Positions 1 through 4,579 of a stretch of DNA of 5,458 bases are shown here, piece by piece. A program made the translations under genes and the position numbers. Under the pieces are notes generated by a model. The model searched no databases. It worked only from the letters and a program-made list of their open reading frames with translations, and had not been told where the DNA came from. Source of the DNA: Candidatus Nomurabacteria bacterium (lineage in GTDB: Bacteria > Patescibacteriota > Minisyncoccia > Phycocordibacterales > UBA2100); the NCBI GenBank assembly GCA_943359705.1, contig CALRIB010000053.1, positions 1-5,458 of the forward strand, given 5' to 3'. Position 1 is the first letter of the stretch. The number at the start of each line of letters is the position of its first letter.

Positions 1-1
1 C

Positions 2-433
2 TTCGACGCCTTGAAACGCAACGAAATAGTCGCGGGCGATACGGTCATCATTAGAAATGAGGGTCCGAAGGGCGGCCCCGGTATGCGAGAGATGCTTGCG
101 GTCACTTCCGCCATCATCGGGCAGGGTCTCGGAGATTCGGTAGCGCTCATCACCGACGGCAGGTTCTCCGGCGGCTCGTACGGACTCGTCATCGGCCACG
201 TCGCACCCGAAGCGTTCGTAGGCGGACCGATTGGCCTCGTCAAAAACGGCGATATCGTTGCGATAGACGCGGAAAAAAAGACCCTGAATGTCGAAGTTTC
301 CGAAGAAGAATTTGCCAAACGCCGGAGTGAGTGGAAGCAAATCCCCCCGAAATACACCCGCGGCGTCTTGGGTAAGTACATCAAGCTCGTGTCCTCCGCG
401 AGCGACGGGGCCGTGACAGATTCGCTGAAGTAG
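2..433 (+). CDS. ilvD: Dihydroxy-acid dehydratase, C-terminal part (5' end outside window)
   Basis: The enzyme dehydrates 2,3-dihydroxy-3-methylbutanoate (and the 3-methylpentanoate homologue) to the 2-oxo acid, the step before the final transamination in valine and isoleucine synthesis. It is cytoplasmic and uses an Fe-S cluster. The frame is open from base 2, and 143 residues of the C-terminal domain are visible. Family hallmarks are EGPKGGPGMREM (residues 20-31 of the fragment), LITDGRFSGGSYG and VGGPI, ending in YTRGVLGKYIKLVSSASDGAVTD. In this family the Ser of GRFSGG (codon 167-169) is the proposed catalytic base. The Fe-S cysteines lie upstream of the window. The TTG at 11 is an internal Leu codon, since family-like sequence continues upstream of it. 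ilvC follows after 17 nt, placing consecutive pathway steps together. The assignment is essentially certain; only completeness is unknown. Confidence 0.97.
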   Translation, partial: FDALKRNEIVAGDTVIIRNEGPKGGPGMREMLAVTSAIIGQGLGDSVALITDGRFSGGSYGLVIGHVAPEAFVGGPIGLVKNGDIVAIDAEKKTLNVEVSEEEFAKRRSEWKQIPPKYTRGVLGKYIKLVSSASDGAVTDSLK

Positions 434-441
434 TGTAAAAG
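413..441 (+). promoter_or_regulatory. Possible internal promoter for ilvC
   Basis: GTGACA (413-418, 5 of 6 to the -35 consensus) is followed after 17 bp by TAAAAG (436-441, 4 of 6 to the -10 consensus). It lies across the end of ilvD. A start about 7 nt after the -10 would fall at roughly 448, giving ilvC a nearly leaderless mRNA, which fits the lack of a Shine-Dalgarno before its ATG. Read-through from ilvD is equally possible. The call is by eye. Confidence 0.35.
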
Positions 442-450
442 TATCGGATT

Positions 451-1503
451 ATGGCTAAGATCAATTTCGGCGGAGTGGTAGAAGACGTGGTTACACGAGA
501 TGAATTCTCGCTCGATAAGTCACGCAAAATATTAAAAAACGAGGTCGTTGCGGTCTTGGGGTACGGCGTACAGGGTCCTGCACAGGCGCTCAACATGCGC
601 GACAACGGCCTCAACGTCATCATCGGCCAGCGCGAAGGCACTCCTTCGTACGAAAAAGCAAAGAAAGACGGCTGGGTCCCGGGTAAGACGCTTTTCTCCG
701 TGGAGGAAGCGGCAGAGCGCGGCACCATCATTCAATTCCTGGTCTCCGACGCCGGACAGATGAAAACATGGCCCGACATCAAGAAGCATCTCACCAAAGG
801 CAAGGCACTCTATTTCTCGCACGGCTTCGGACTCGTATTCAATAAAGACACCGGCATCAGGCCGCCCAAAGACATCGACGTCATTCTCGTCGCCCCCAAA
901 GGCTCCGGCCGCTCTGTGCGCATCAACTTCTTGAACGGCAGCGGCATCAACGCGAGCTACGCCATCCAGCAAGATGCGACCGGACGCGCCAAGGAGCGCA
1001 CGCTCGCCGTCGGCATCGGACTCGGCGCCGGCTACATGTTCCCGACCACCTTTAAAAACGAAGTCTTCAGCGACCTGACCGGTGAGCGCGGCATCCTCAT
1101 GGGTGCACTCGCGGGCGTGATGGAAGCGCAGTACAACGAACTCCGTAAGCACGGTCACTCCCCTTCAGAAGCATTTAACGAAACAGTGGAAGAGCTCACA
1201 CAGAGTCTCATCCGCCTCGTCGGTGAAAACGGCATGGACTGGATGTACGCCAATTGCTCCACGACGGCGCAGCGCGGCGCGCTCGACTGGCGCCCGAAAT
1301 TCCGCAAAGCGACCGAGCCGGTATTCAAGGCACTCTACAAGAGCGTCGCGACAGGCAACGAAACACGCATCACTCTCAAAGCCAACAGCAAGCCCGACTA
1401 CCGCAAGAAGCTCGACAAAGAATTGAAAGAAATCCACGAGTCCGAGATGTGGCGCGCCGGCGCAGCCGTCCGCTCCCTGCGCCCTGAGAACTGGAAAAAA
1501 TGA
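451..1503 (+). CDS. ilvC: Ketol-acid reductoisomerase (NADP+), short form, fungal-Ilv5-like
   Basis: It converts 2-acetolactate or 2-aceto-2-hydroxybutanoate to the dihydroxy acid used by IlvD, by Mg-dependent alkyl migration and NADPH reduction, in the cytoplasm. Full length is 350 aa, the size of short enzymes with one knotted C-terminal domain. Visible motifs are the Rossmann loop GYGVQG (37-42), the cofactor-specificity loop around R61 and S66, SHGF with catalytic His124, VAPKGSG with Lys150, SDLTGERG with metal ligands Asp208 and Glu212, FNETVEELTQSL with Glu244 and Glu248, and the CSTTAQRGALDW active-site Ser region (269-280). The protein ends RPEN, as Ilv5 does. From memory, HSPSEAFNETVEE, DNGLNVIIG and the RPEN end match yeast Ilv5 better than E. 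coli IlvC. ATG 451 is the natural start, although no clear Shine-Dalgarno precedes it. Leu codons are strongly biased to CTC (19 of 27). No hairpin terminator is evident after the stop. Confidence 0.97.
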   Translation: MAKINFGGVVEDVVTRDEFSLDKSRKILKNEVVAVLGYGVQGPAQALNMRDNGLNVIIGQREGTPSYEKAKKDGWVPGKTLFSVEEAAERGTIIQFLVSDAGQMKTWPDIKKHLTKGKALYFSHGFGLVFNKDTGIRPPKDIDVILVAPKGSGRSVRINFLNGSGINASYAIQQDATGRAKERTLAVGIGLGAGYMFPTTFKNEVFSDLTGERGILMGALAGVMEAQYNELRKHGHSPSEAFNETVEELTQSLIRLVGENGMDWMYANCSTTAQRGALDWRPKFRKATEPVFKALYKSVATGNETRITLKANSKPDYRKKLDKELKEIHESEMWRAGAAVRSLRPENWKK

Positions 1504-1524
1504 GACTCAACTTGTCCAATAAGC

Positions 1525-1553
1525 TCGACACCATGTTAGTCGGGTGATATAAA
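1525..1553 (+). promoter_or_regulatory. Promoter for the 126-aa membrane protein gene
   Basis: TCGACA (1525-1530, 5 of 6 to TTGACA), a 17-bp spacer ending in the extended -10 dinucleotide TG plus one base (1545-1547), then TATAAA (1548-1553). Predicted transcription start is near 1560, leaving a leader of about 24 nt that contains the Shine-Dalgarno AGGGAGA (1571-1577), 6 nt before the ATG at 1584. This marks the gene as an independent unit rather than the tail of the ilv block. Confidence 0.65.
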
Positions 1554-1583
1554 CCTGTAACGCATTAACCAGGGAGAAATCAG

Positions 1584-1964
1584 ATGGTCGTGCGCATGTT
1601 CTCGGTGGCAATTGTGTTGGCGCTGTTGATGCCAGCACCCGCTCACGCAATCACTGCCGACCAGGTGCTGACTGGCGGGGTGTTCGCCGGTTTGTGTTTC
1701 GCGGTTGTGATTATCGTGATTTTCCTCGCCTCCAGAAAATCCGGCAACTCGCAACCTCGCATATCGCAATACGATATCGTGCATGAACACAGCGATTCGG
1801 ATAGCGAGGCAAGCGGGGTAACTCGGTATTTCCGAAACGGCAGCGGAGTCCGAATTACTACGTTTAACGATAAGAGTCACCAGCCAAACGAGCTTCGGCA
1901 GAAATTCAGTTGGCATCTGGGGAACGATGGCCGGCGAGTAATTTACTGGCACGGCAACGAATAA
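1584..1964 (+). CDS. Unrecognised 126-aa protein with signal peptide and one membrane segment
   Basis: I do not recognise a family. Residues 1-22 form a signal peptide: basic start (MVVR), hydrophobic core, and a PAPAHA end that suits signal peptidase I cleavage after Ala22. Residues 29-50 are a strongly hydrophobic segment rich in V, I and F, followed by RK, so the mature protein is predicted to be anchored with its C-terminal 75 residues in the cytoplasm. That tail has a Ser/Asp/Glu-rich linker (about 64-77) and then a polar region with aromatic and Arg residues (RYFRNGSGVRITTF, then WHLGNDGRRVIYWHGNE at the end) that may be a small beta domain. The start is set by AGGGAGA 6 nt upstream. 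Promoter, Shine-Dalgarno, signal peptide and terminator together argue for a real gene. Leu codons are mainly CTG and TTG, unlike CTC-rich ilvC, and Arg uses CGG, CGA and AGA, hinting at a different origin. Confidence 0.75.
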   Translation: MVVRMFSVAIVLALLMPAPAHAITADQVLTGGVFAGLCFAVVIIVIFLASRKSGNSQPRISQYDIVHEHSDSDSEASGVTRYFRNGSGVRITTFNDKSHQPNELRQKFSWHLGNDGRRVIYWHGNE

Positions 1965-2021
1965 CCGTCCTTGAGAACAAGACCGTCCAGAAAGGGGGTG
2001 GTTCTCCGGGCGGTTTTGTTT
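1963..2021 (+). terminator. Rho-independent terminator with a duplicated left arm
   Basis: The right arm GGGCGGT (2008-2014) runs into TTTTGTTT. It can pair with either of two ACCGTCC copies, at 1964-1970 or 1982-1988 (each 7 bp with one G-U). The first fold is extended by GAGAAC (1973-1978) with GTTCTC (2001-2006), the second by AGAA (1989-1992) with TTCT (2002-2005). The structure begins on the stop codon of the 126-aa gene and closes that unit before the ABC gene. Confidence 0.7.
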
Positions 2022-2033
2022 ATGGGGTCAGAG

Positions 2034-2042
2034 TGGTATTGT
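2034..2042 (+). promoter_or_regulatory. Possible extended -10 promoter for the ABC gene
   Basis: TGG followed by TATTGT (2037-2042, 4 of 6) forms an extended -10 element. There is no good -35: the best candidate, TTGTTT at 2016-2021, gives only a 15-bp spacer and lies in the T tract of the preceding terminator. Transcription would begin at about the ATG at 2049, making the mRNA leaderless. This is weak alone but repeats the geometry seen before 3512. Confidence 0.35.
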
Positions 2043-2048
2043 CGGGCG

Positions 2049-3494
2049 ATGGTAAAGCCGTTTATTACGTTAAAGGATGTTTCTATAGACGCGCACGGAC
2101 GCAAACTTTTTGAGCGATTCAATTGGAATATCGCCGAGGGCGAGAATTGGGCGGTGGTGGGACCGAACGCTTCGGGCAAGACGACGCTTCTTAAAGTGAT
2201 AGCGGGTACACATGGTTTCCAGGGGACGATGGAGTACGGATTTGATAAAGCGAAGATCGCATACGTAAGTTTTGAATCGCAGCGCAGTAATTTGGGCGAT
2301 GAACCATTCCTCCAAGACCGCTGGAATGTGGGCTTGGCTGAAAATGCGCCGACAGCAGGAGAATTGCTTTCCGAGGAATATGTCGACAAGGACAATCCAT
2401 ATGTCATTGGCGAACACCACAAAGACGCTGGATTTGCCAGGCGGCGGGAAGAGGTCATCGCACAACTCGGCATCGAGCCGCTTCTTTCGCGTACCATCAT
2501 GCAGCTCTCCAACGGAGAGCGCAGAAAAATATTCATCGCTCGCGCACTTCTAAAAAATCCCAAGCTCTTGTTGCTCGACAATCCTTTTGAAGGACTGGAC
2601 GAAATGTTTCGCGCGAAATTCCGGGAGACGCTCAACGGATTGATGGAGAGAGGTCTGCATATGATTATCGCTACGCGCGACGAGAAAGAACTCCCGTCCG
2701 GCATTACCAATGTGCTTCACATCGGGGAACAAACAAAGGCCAGAGACGCACCCGAGAAAAGTCTCGCTGGCGTGCATGCTGCGCAAAAGACAAGCAACAC
2801 GACGGCTCTTGTAGAAATGAACAACGTAAATGTCGCGTACGGTGACGTGCAGATACTAAAAGACATTTCGTGGACAGTACGCGAGGGTGAGCGTTGGGCG
2901 CTCTTTGGTCCCAACGGCGCGGGCAAGACGACACTTTTGAGTTTGATTCTTGGCGACAATCCCCAGGCGTATGCCAACGACATCACGCTCTTTGGCTACA
3001 AGCGCGGAAGCGGCGAGAGTATCTGGGATATCAAGAAAAATATCGGCTGGGTCGCCCCTGAGTTGCAGCTCTACTACCCTCTTGGCACGACCGCATTCGA
3101 AGTCGCATGCTCCGGATGGTTCGACACCATCGGCCTGTATCGCGAAGCGACGACCGACCAAAAGGAGGTCGCGGAAGGCTGGCTGCAGCGTTTTGGTCTC
3201 TCCGAAAAAGCAGCGACCCCGTTCGCGGACCTCTCCGAGAGTGAGCAGCGCCTCGCACTTCTCGCCCGTGCGCTTGTGAAGAACCCTACCCTGCTCGTGC
3301 TCGACGAACCCTGCCAAGGCCTCGACGAAAAGCACCGTACCCGCGTCTTGGAGGCCATTGATTGGGTCGCCAAGCAGCACAACACAGCGATGATTTACGT
3401 CACCCATCGCGTCGAAGAGCTTCCTTCGAGCATTACCCACGTCCTCCGGCTCCAAGGCCGAGGCGAACCGGCCGTAATTGACACCCCAAAATGA
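2049..3494 (+). CDS. modF: Tandem ABC ATPase of the ModF/PhrA type, one degenerate ATP site
   Basis: A soluble protein of 481 aa with two fused ABC ATPase domains and no membrane segment. E. coli ModF (PhrA) has the same layout and about the same length; its role is poorly defined. No mod transport genes are visible here. Domain 1 has Walker A GPNASGKT (38-45), signature LSNGE (153-157) and Walker B LLLLDNPFEGLD, where the catalytic Glu is Asn178; its switch His is Arg210. Domain 2 has Walker A GPNGAGKT (287-294), the ModF-like block TLFGYKRGSGESIWDIKKNIG, signature LSESEQ (395-400) with Ser398 where Gly is expected, and Walker B LLVLDEPCQGLD with Glu420 and switch His453. All changes fall in one composite site. 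ATG 2049 was chosen because the domain begins just after it. ATG 2022 and TTG 1971 add residues unlike the family and overlap the terminator. Confidence 0.88.
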   Translation: MVKPFITLKDVSIDAHGRKLFERFNWNIAEGENWAVVGPNASGKTTLLKVIAGTHGFQGTMEYGFDKAKIAYVSFESQRSNLGDEPFLQDRWNVGLAENAPTAGELLSEEYVDKDNPYVIGEHHKDAGFARRREEVIAQLGIEPLLSRTIMQLSNGERRKIFIARALLKNPKLLLLDNPFEGLDEMFRAKFRETLNGLMERGLHMIIATRDEKELPSGITNVLHIGEQTKARDAPEKSLAGVHAAQKTSNTTALVEMNNVNVAYGDVQILKDISWTVREGERWALFGPNGAGKTTLLSLILGDNPQAYANDITLFGYKRGSGESIWDIKKNIGWVAPELQLYYPLGTTAFEVACSGWFDTIGLYREATTDQKEVAEGWLQRFGLSEKAATPFADLSESEQRLALLARALVKNPTLLVLDEPCQGLDEKHRTRVLEAIDWVAKQHNTAMIYVTHRVEELPSSITHVLRLQGRGEPAVIDTPK

Positions 3495-3505
3495 CCTGTT
3501 ATATT
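3478..3505 (+). promoter_or_regulatory. Strong promoter for the short Met-rich unit
   Basis: TTGACA (3478-3483, perfect -35), a 16-bp spacer ending in TGT (3497-3499, extended -10), then TATATT (3500-3505, 5 of 6). It overlaps the last codons of the ABC gene. Predicted transcription start is at about 3511-3513, on the ATG of the short ORF at 3512. A promoter this close to consensus followed about 105 bp later by a strong terminator is good evidence for a discrete short transcript. Confidence 0.75.
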
Positions 3506-3511
3506 GGCTTT

Positions 3512-3592
3512 ATGCAAATGAAGCAGGCCGCAGGAATGATGATGGCAATGATGATGACCTCCCAAGCGGAGAGCTATTGCCTGCATATCTAA
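3512..3592 (+). CDS. Met-rich 26-aa ORF, candidate attenuator leader peptide
   Basis: A 26-codon ORF begins at the predicted transcription start, so it would be leaderless. Eight residues are Met, six of them in MMMAMMM (codons 3536-3556); the ORF ends SYCLHI and stop. An in-frame ATG at 3491 overlaps the ABC stop as ATGA and would give 33 aa on ABC read-through transcripts, but the promoter -10 sits between the two ATGs. The stop codon lies 18 nt before the terminator stem. Placement of the Met runs between two pairing RNA segments suggests a leader peptide whose translation rate senses charged Met-tRNA. Alternatives are a small Met-rich (metal-binding or membrane) microprotein, or a small RNA in which the ORF is accidental. 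Promoter and terminator are convincing; translation is inferred. Confidence 0.45.
   Translation: MQMKQAAGMMMAMMMTSQAESYCLHI
3535..3556 (+). repeat. Short direct repeat encoding the Met runs
   Basis: AATGATGATG occurs at 3535-3544 and again at 3547-3556, a 12-bp period with 10 identical bases. In the 3512 frame each copy encodes three consecutive Met residues. It could be a small slippage duplication or selected codon repetition. Confidence 0.8.
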
Positions 3593-3610
3593 ACAAAACT
3601 AGACATCCAG

Positions 3611-3644
3611 ACAAAAGCCCTCCGATCCGGAGGGCTTTTGTTTT
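3611..3644 (+). terminator. Strong rho-independent terminator
   Basis: A perfect 14-bp stem: left arm 3611-3624 and right arm 3628-3641, with core AGCCCTCCG and CGGAGGGCT and a 3-nt loop (ATC), followed by TTTTGTTTT (3636-3644). The left arm is preceded by an A-rich stretch, so it could also stop transcription from the other strand, though no minus-strand gene is visible. It ends the short Met-rich unit and, for read-through transcripts, the ABC gene. Its left arm also pairs with 3567-3575. Confidence 0.93.
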
Positions 3645-3650
3645 CTGGTC

Positions 3651-3691
3651 TTTACTGTTCTTTGACTCATTCGATATTGCTTGAATATATG
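3651..3691 (+). promoter_or_regulatory. Candidate promoter region for the methyltransferase gene
   Basis: Two overlapping options exist. TTTACT (3651-3656) with a 16-bp spacer and GATATT (3673-3678) predicts a start near 3685 and keeps the whole leader hairpin. TTGACT (3662-3667) with an 18-bp spacer and TATATG (3686-3691) predicts a start near 3698, which would cut the left arm of that hairpin. Both are moderate matches. If neither is active, the gene depends on read-through of the terminator at 3611-3644. Confidence 0.4.
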
Positions 3692-3692
3692 G

Positions 3693-3745
3693 GAAACACC
3701 TGACTGGTGGGGAGCGCTCATCAGCTCGCCGCTAGACGGTGTTTC
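3693..3745 (+). other. Structured 5' leader hairpin before the methyltransferase gene
   Basis: A long interrupted hairpin. The outer 8-bp stem GAAACACC (3693-3700) with GGTGTTTC (3738-3745) is perfect. An internal loop follows (TGACT opposite AGAC, which could form tandem sheared G-A pairs), then a 5-bp stem (3706-3710 with 3729-3733), one G-G mismatch, a 4-bp stem GAGC/GCTC (3712-3715 with 3724-3727) and an 8-nt loop. No T tract follows, so it is not a terminator. It ends 21 nt before the Shine-Dalgarno and may be a cis-regulatory RNA. I match it to no known riboswitch class. Confidence 0.45.
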
Positions 3746-3775
3746 ATCATAATCTGAAATCAAGATGGAGTTCAC

Positions 3776-4480
3776 ATGACAACACTTGCTCAAGGCCCGA
3801 ACGGATCGAAATACGTTTTCGCTCCGGGTACCTACGGTCTTCGCGACCGCCCCGTCACGCCTCCACTCCGGATGATTATCGACTTCTGCACGAGCAACCT
3901 GCCGGAAGGTTCGCAGTACATTGATGTTGGCGCCGCCGATGGACACCTGGTGTCCAAAGCGGGGTCTCTGCGTCCGTTTCGAATCCTATGCGTTGATCCC
4001 AGCCGTACGGCCGTCGAGGCTTGTCGTGAAGCGATCAAGCTCTACGGCACTGCGATGGATGGCGCGATCCAGGGCGTGCTCACCGGCATGCAACTCGGAC
4101 CGGCAGACGCAATCGGTATGTGGCGTGTGCCGCATTCACTCAGGGACAAGGTGCGGCATGCGAACTTTGCCGCCGCACACCGAACCGTGGTCAAAGGTGG
4201 TCACTTCTTCGTGGCCGCCAAGTCCAACAACGACTGGGAGGTCGACGCTCTGAAAGGTCTCGGCAAATATAAGCCGGGGAAAGTCAACGATCTCGGGCCG
4301 GTACTGGGTCTCGACGAAGAGTTCCCGTGCCGCTTCTTCTCGGAAGAGGAACTGTCACAGAGCGTTGCAGAGCACGGATTCAAAATCCTGCGCTGCGGCG
4401 AGTTCGAGGATGAGAACGGCTGGGAAAGACTGCGCAGCCGCTACAACAAGTACCGGTATCTGTGGGCCCAGAAAATCTAG
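3776..4480 (+). CDS. Class I SAM-dependent methyltransferase, substrate unknown
   Basis: A cytoplasmic protein of 234 aa with a Rossmann-type methyltransferase fold. Motif I is YIDVGAADGHL (48-58), the SAM-binding glycine loop. LCVDPS (71-76) supplies the acidic residue (Asp74) that usually binds the SAM ribose. AIGMWRVPHSL (112-122) and the HRTVVKGGHFFVAAKS block (135-150) are the later core strands. FFSEEELSQSVAEHGFKI (187-204) is the typical post-core helix before the last strands. The C-terminus is basic and aromatic (RSRYNKYRYLW). No substrate-specific motif is recognised, so small molecule, lipid or sugar targets all remain possible. The start is fixed by GGAG (3767-3770), 5 nt before the ATG. 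The gene follows a strong terminator and structured leader, and its expression may be attenuated. CTG makes up 9 of 20 Leu codons against 3 of 27 in ilvC, suggesting a different history. Confidence 0.85.
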   Translation: MTTLAQGPNGSKYVFAPGTYGLRDRPVTPPLRMIIDFCTSNLPEGSQYIDVGAADGHLVSKAGSLRPFRILCVDPSRTAVEACREAIKLYGTAMDGAIQGVLTGMQLGPADAIGMWRVPHSLRDKVRHANFAAAHRTVVKGGHFFVAAKSNNDWEVDALKGLGKYKPGKVNDLGPVLGLDEEFPCRFFSEEELSQSVAEHGFKILRCGEFEDENGWERLRSRYNKYRYLWAQKI

Positions 4481-4493
4481 CCCAGCAACGAAT

Positions 4494-4532
4494 GAGCGCG
4501 GGCGGATATCCTTCACAGGACTCCGCCCGCTC
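4494..4532 (+). terminator. GC-rich hairpin after the methyltransferase, probable terminator without T tract
   Basis: GCGGGCGGA (4498-4506) pairs perfectly with TCCGCCCGC (4522-4530). An inner TCC/GGA (4509-4511 with 4518-4520) continues the stem, and an alternative register pairs GAGC (4494-4497) with GCTC (4529-4532) by bulging GC. The following sequence is not T-rich, so termination may be inefficient, or the hairpin may protect the 3' end. It separates the methyltransferase from the next promoter. Confidence 0.45.
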
Positions 4533-4541
4533 GCTTACACA

Positions 4542-4569
4542 TTGGCAATACTCAAAATATAGATACAAT
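4542..4569 (+). promoter_or_regulatory. Promoter for the nucleotidyltransferase operon
   Basis: TTGGCA (4542-4547, 5 of 6), a 16-bp AT-rich spacer, then TACAAT (4564-4569, 5 of 6). Predicted start is about 4576-4577, only 3-4 nt before the ATG at 4580, so the mRNA should be effectively leaderless. No convincing Shine-Dalgarno is present, which agrees. Confidence 0.7.
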
Positions 4570-4579
4570 CACTGGAATT

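Larger units (their letters stand above)
3523..3644 (+). promoter_or_regulatory. Candidate ribosome-mediated transcription attenuator with Met codons
   Basis: Four segments behave like the 1-4 regions of classical amino-acid attenuators. Segment 1 (3523-3531, GCAGGCCGC) can pair with segment 2: GCAGG with CCTGC (3580-3584) and CCGC with GCGG (3566-3569). Segment 2 core CGGAGAGCT (3567-3575) can pair with segment 3 AGCCCTCCG (3616-3624) in 8 of 9 positions, with one A-C mismatch. Segment 3 with segment 4 (3628-3641) forms the terminator. A ribosome held at the Met runs (3536-3556) would cover segment 1 and leave segment 2 free to block the terminator. One reaching the stop at 3590 would cover part of segment 2 and let the terminator form. 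The regulated gene would be the methyltransferase at 3776. This was folded by hand only. Confidence 0.4.

Noticed and set aside
532..1158. Minus-strand ORF of 208 aa opposite ilvC
   Set aside because: It lies fully antisense to a certain gene, has no recognisable motif, promoter or Shine-Dalgarno, and is explained by the biased codon use of ilvC.
1504..1560. Terminator after ilvC
   Set aside because: Only a weak CGAC/GTCG pairing without a T tract is visible, so no terminator is called.
1536..1952. Minus-strand ORF of 138 aa overlapping the 126-aa gene
   Set aside because: The plus-strand frame has promoter, Shine-Dalgarno, signal peptide and terminator. The minus frame has none of these.
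1971..2048. Upstream starts (TTG 1971, ATG 2022) for the ABC protein
   Set aside because: The added residues do not resemble ModF proteins, and both starts lie within or immediately after the terminator of the preceding gene.
2856..3455. Minus-strand ORF of 199 aa opposite the second ABC domain
   Set aside because: Shadow of the conserved ABC frame, with no family resemblance of its own.
3478..3684. TTG-started 68-aa ORF across the short unit
   Set aside because: It begins on the -35 box and runs through the terminator stem. The Met-rich frame starts at the predicted transcript start and stops before the terminator.
3706..3733. Resemblance of GGAGCGCT plus AGCTCG to the SAH riboswitch core
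   Set aside because: The second hairpin and pseudoknot partners of the SAH class are absent. The similarity is a few bases that also build a simple stem.
3701..3737. Internal loop TGACT/AGAC as a kink-turn
   Set aside because: Tandem G-A pairs are possible, but the 3-nt bulge required next to them is missing on both strands.
3599..3946. Minus-strand ORF of 115 aa over the terminator and methyltransferase start
   Set aside because: It crosses a strong terminator and a structured leader, shows no motif, and overlaps a well-supported plus-strand start.
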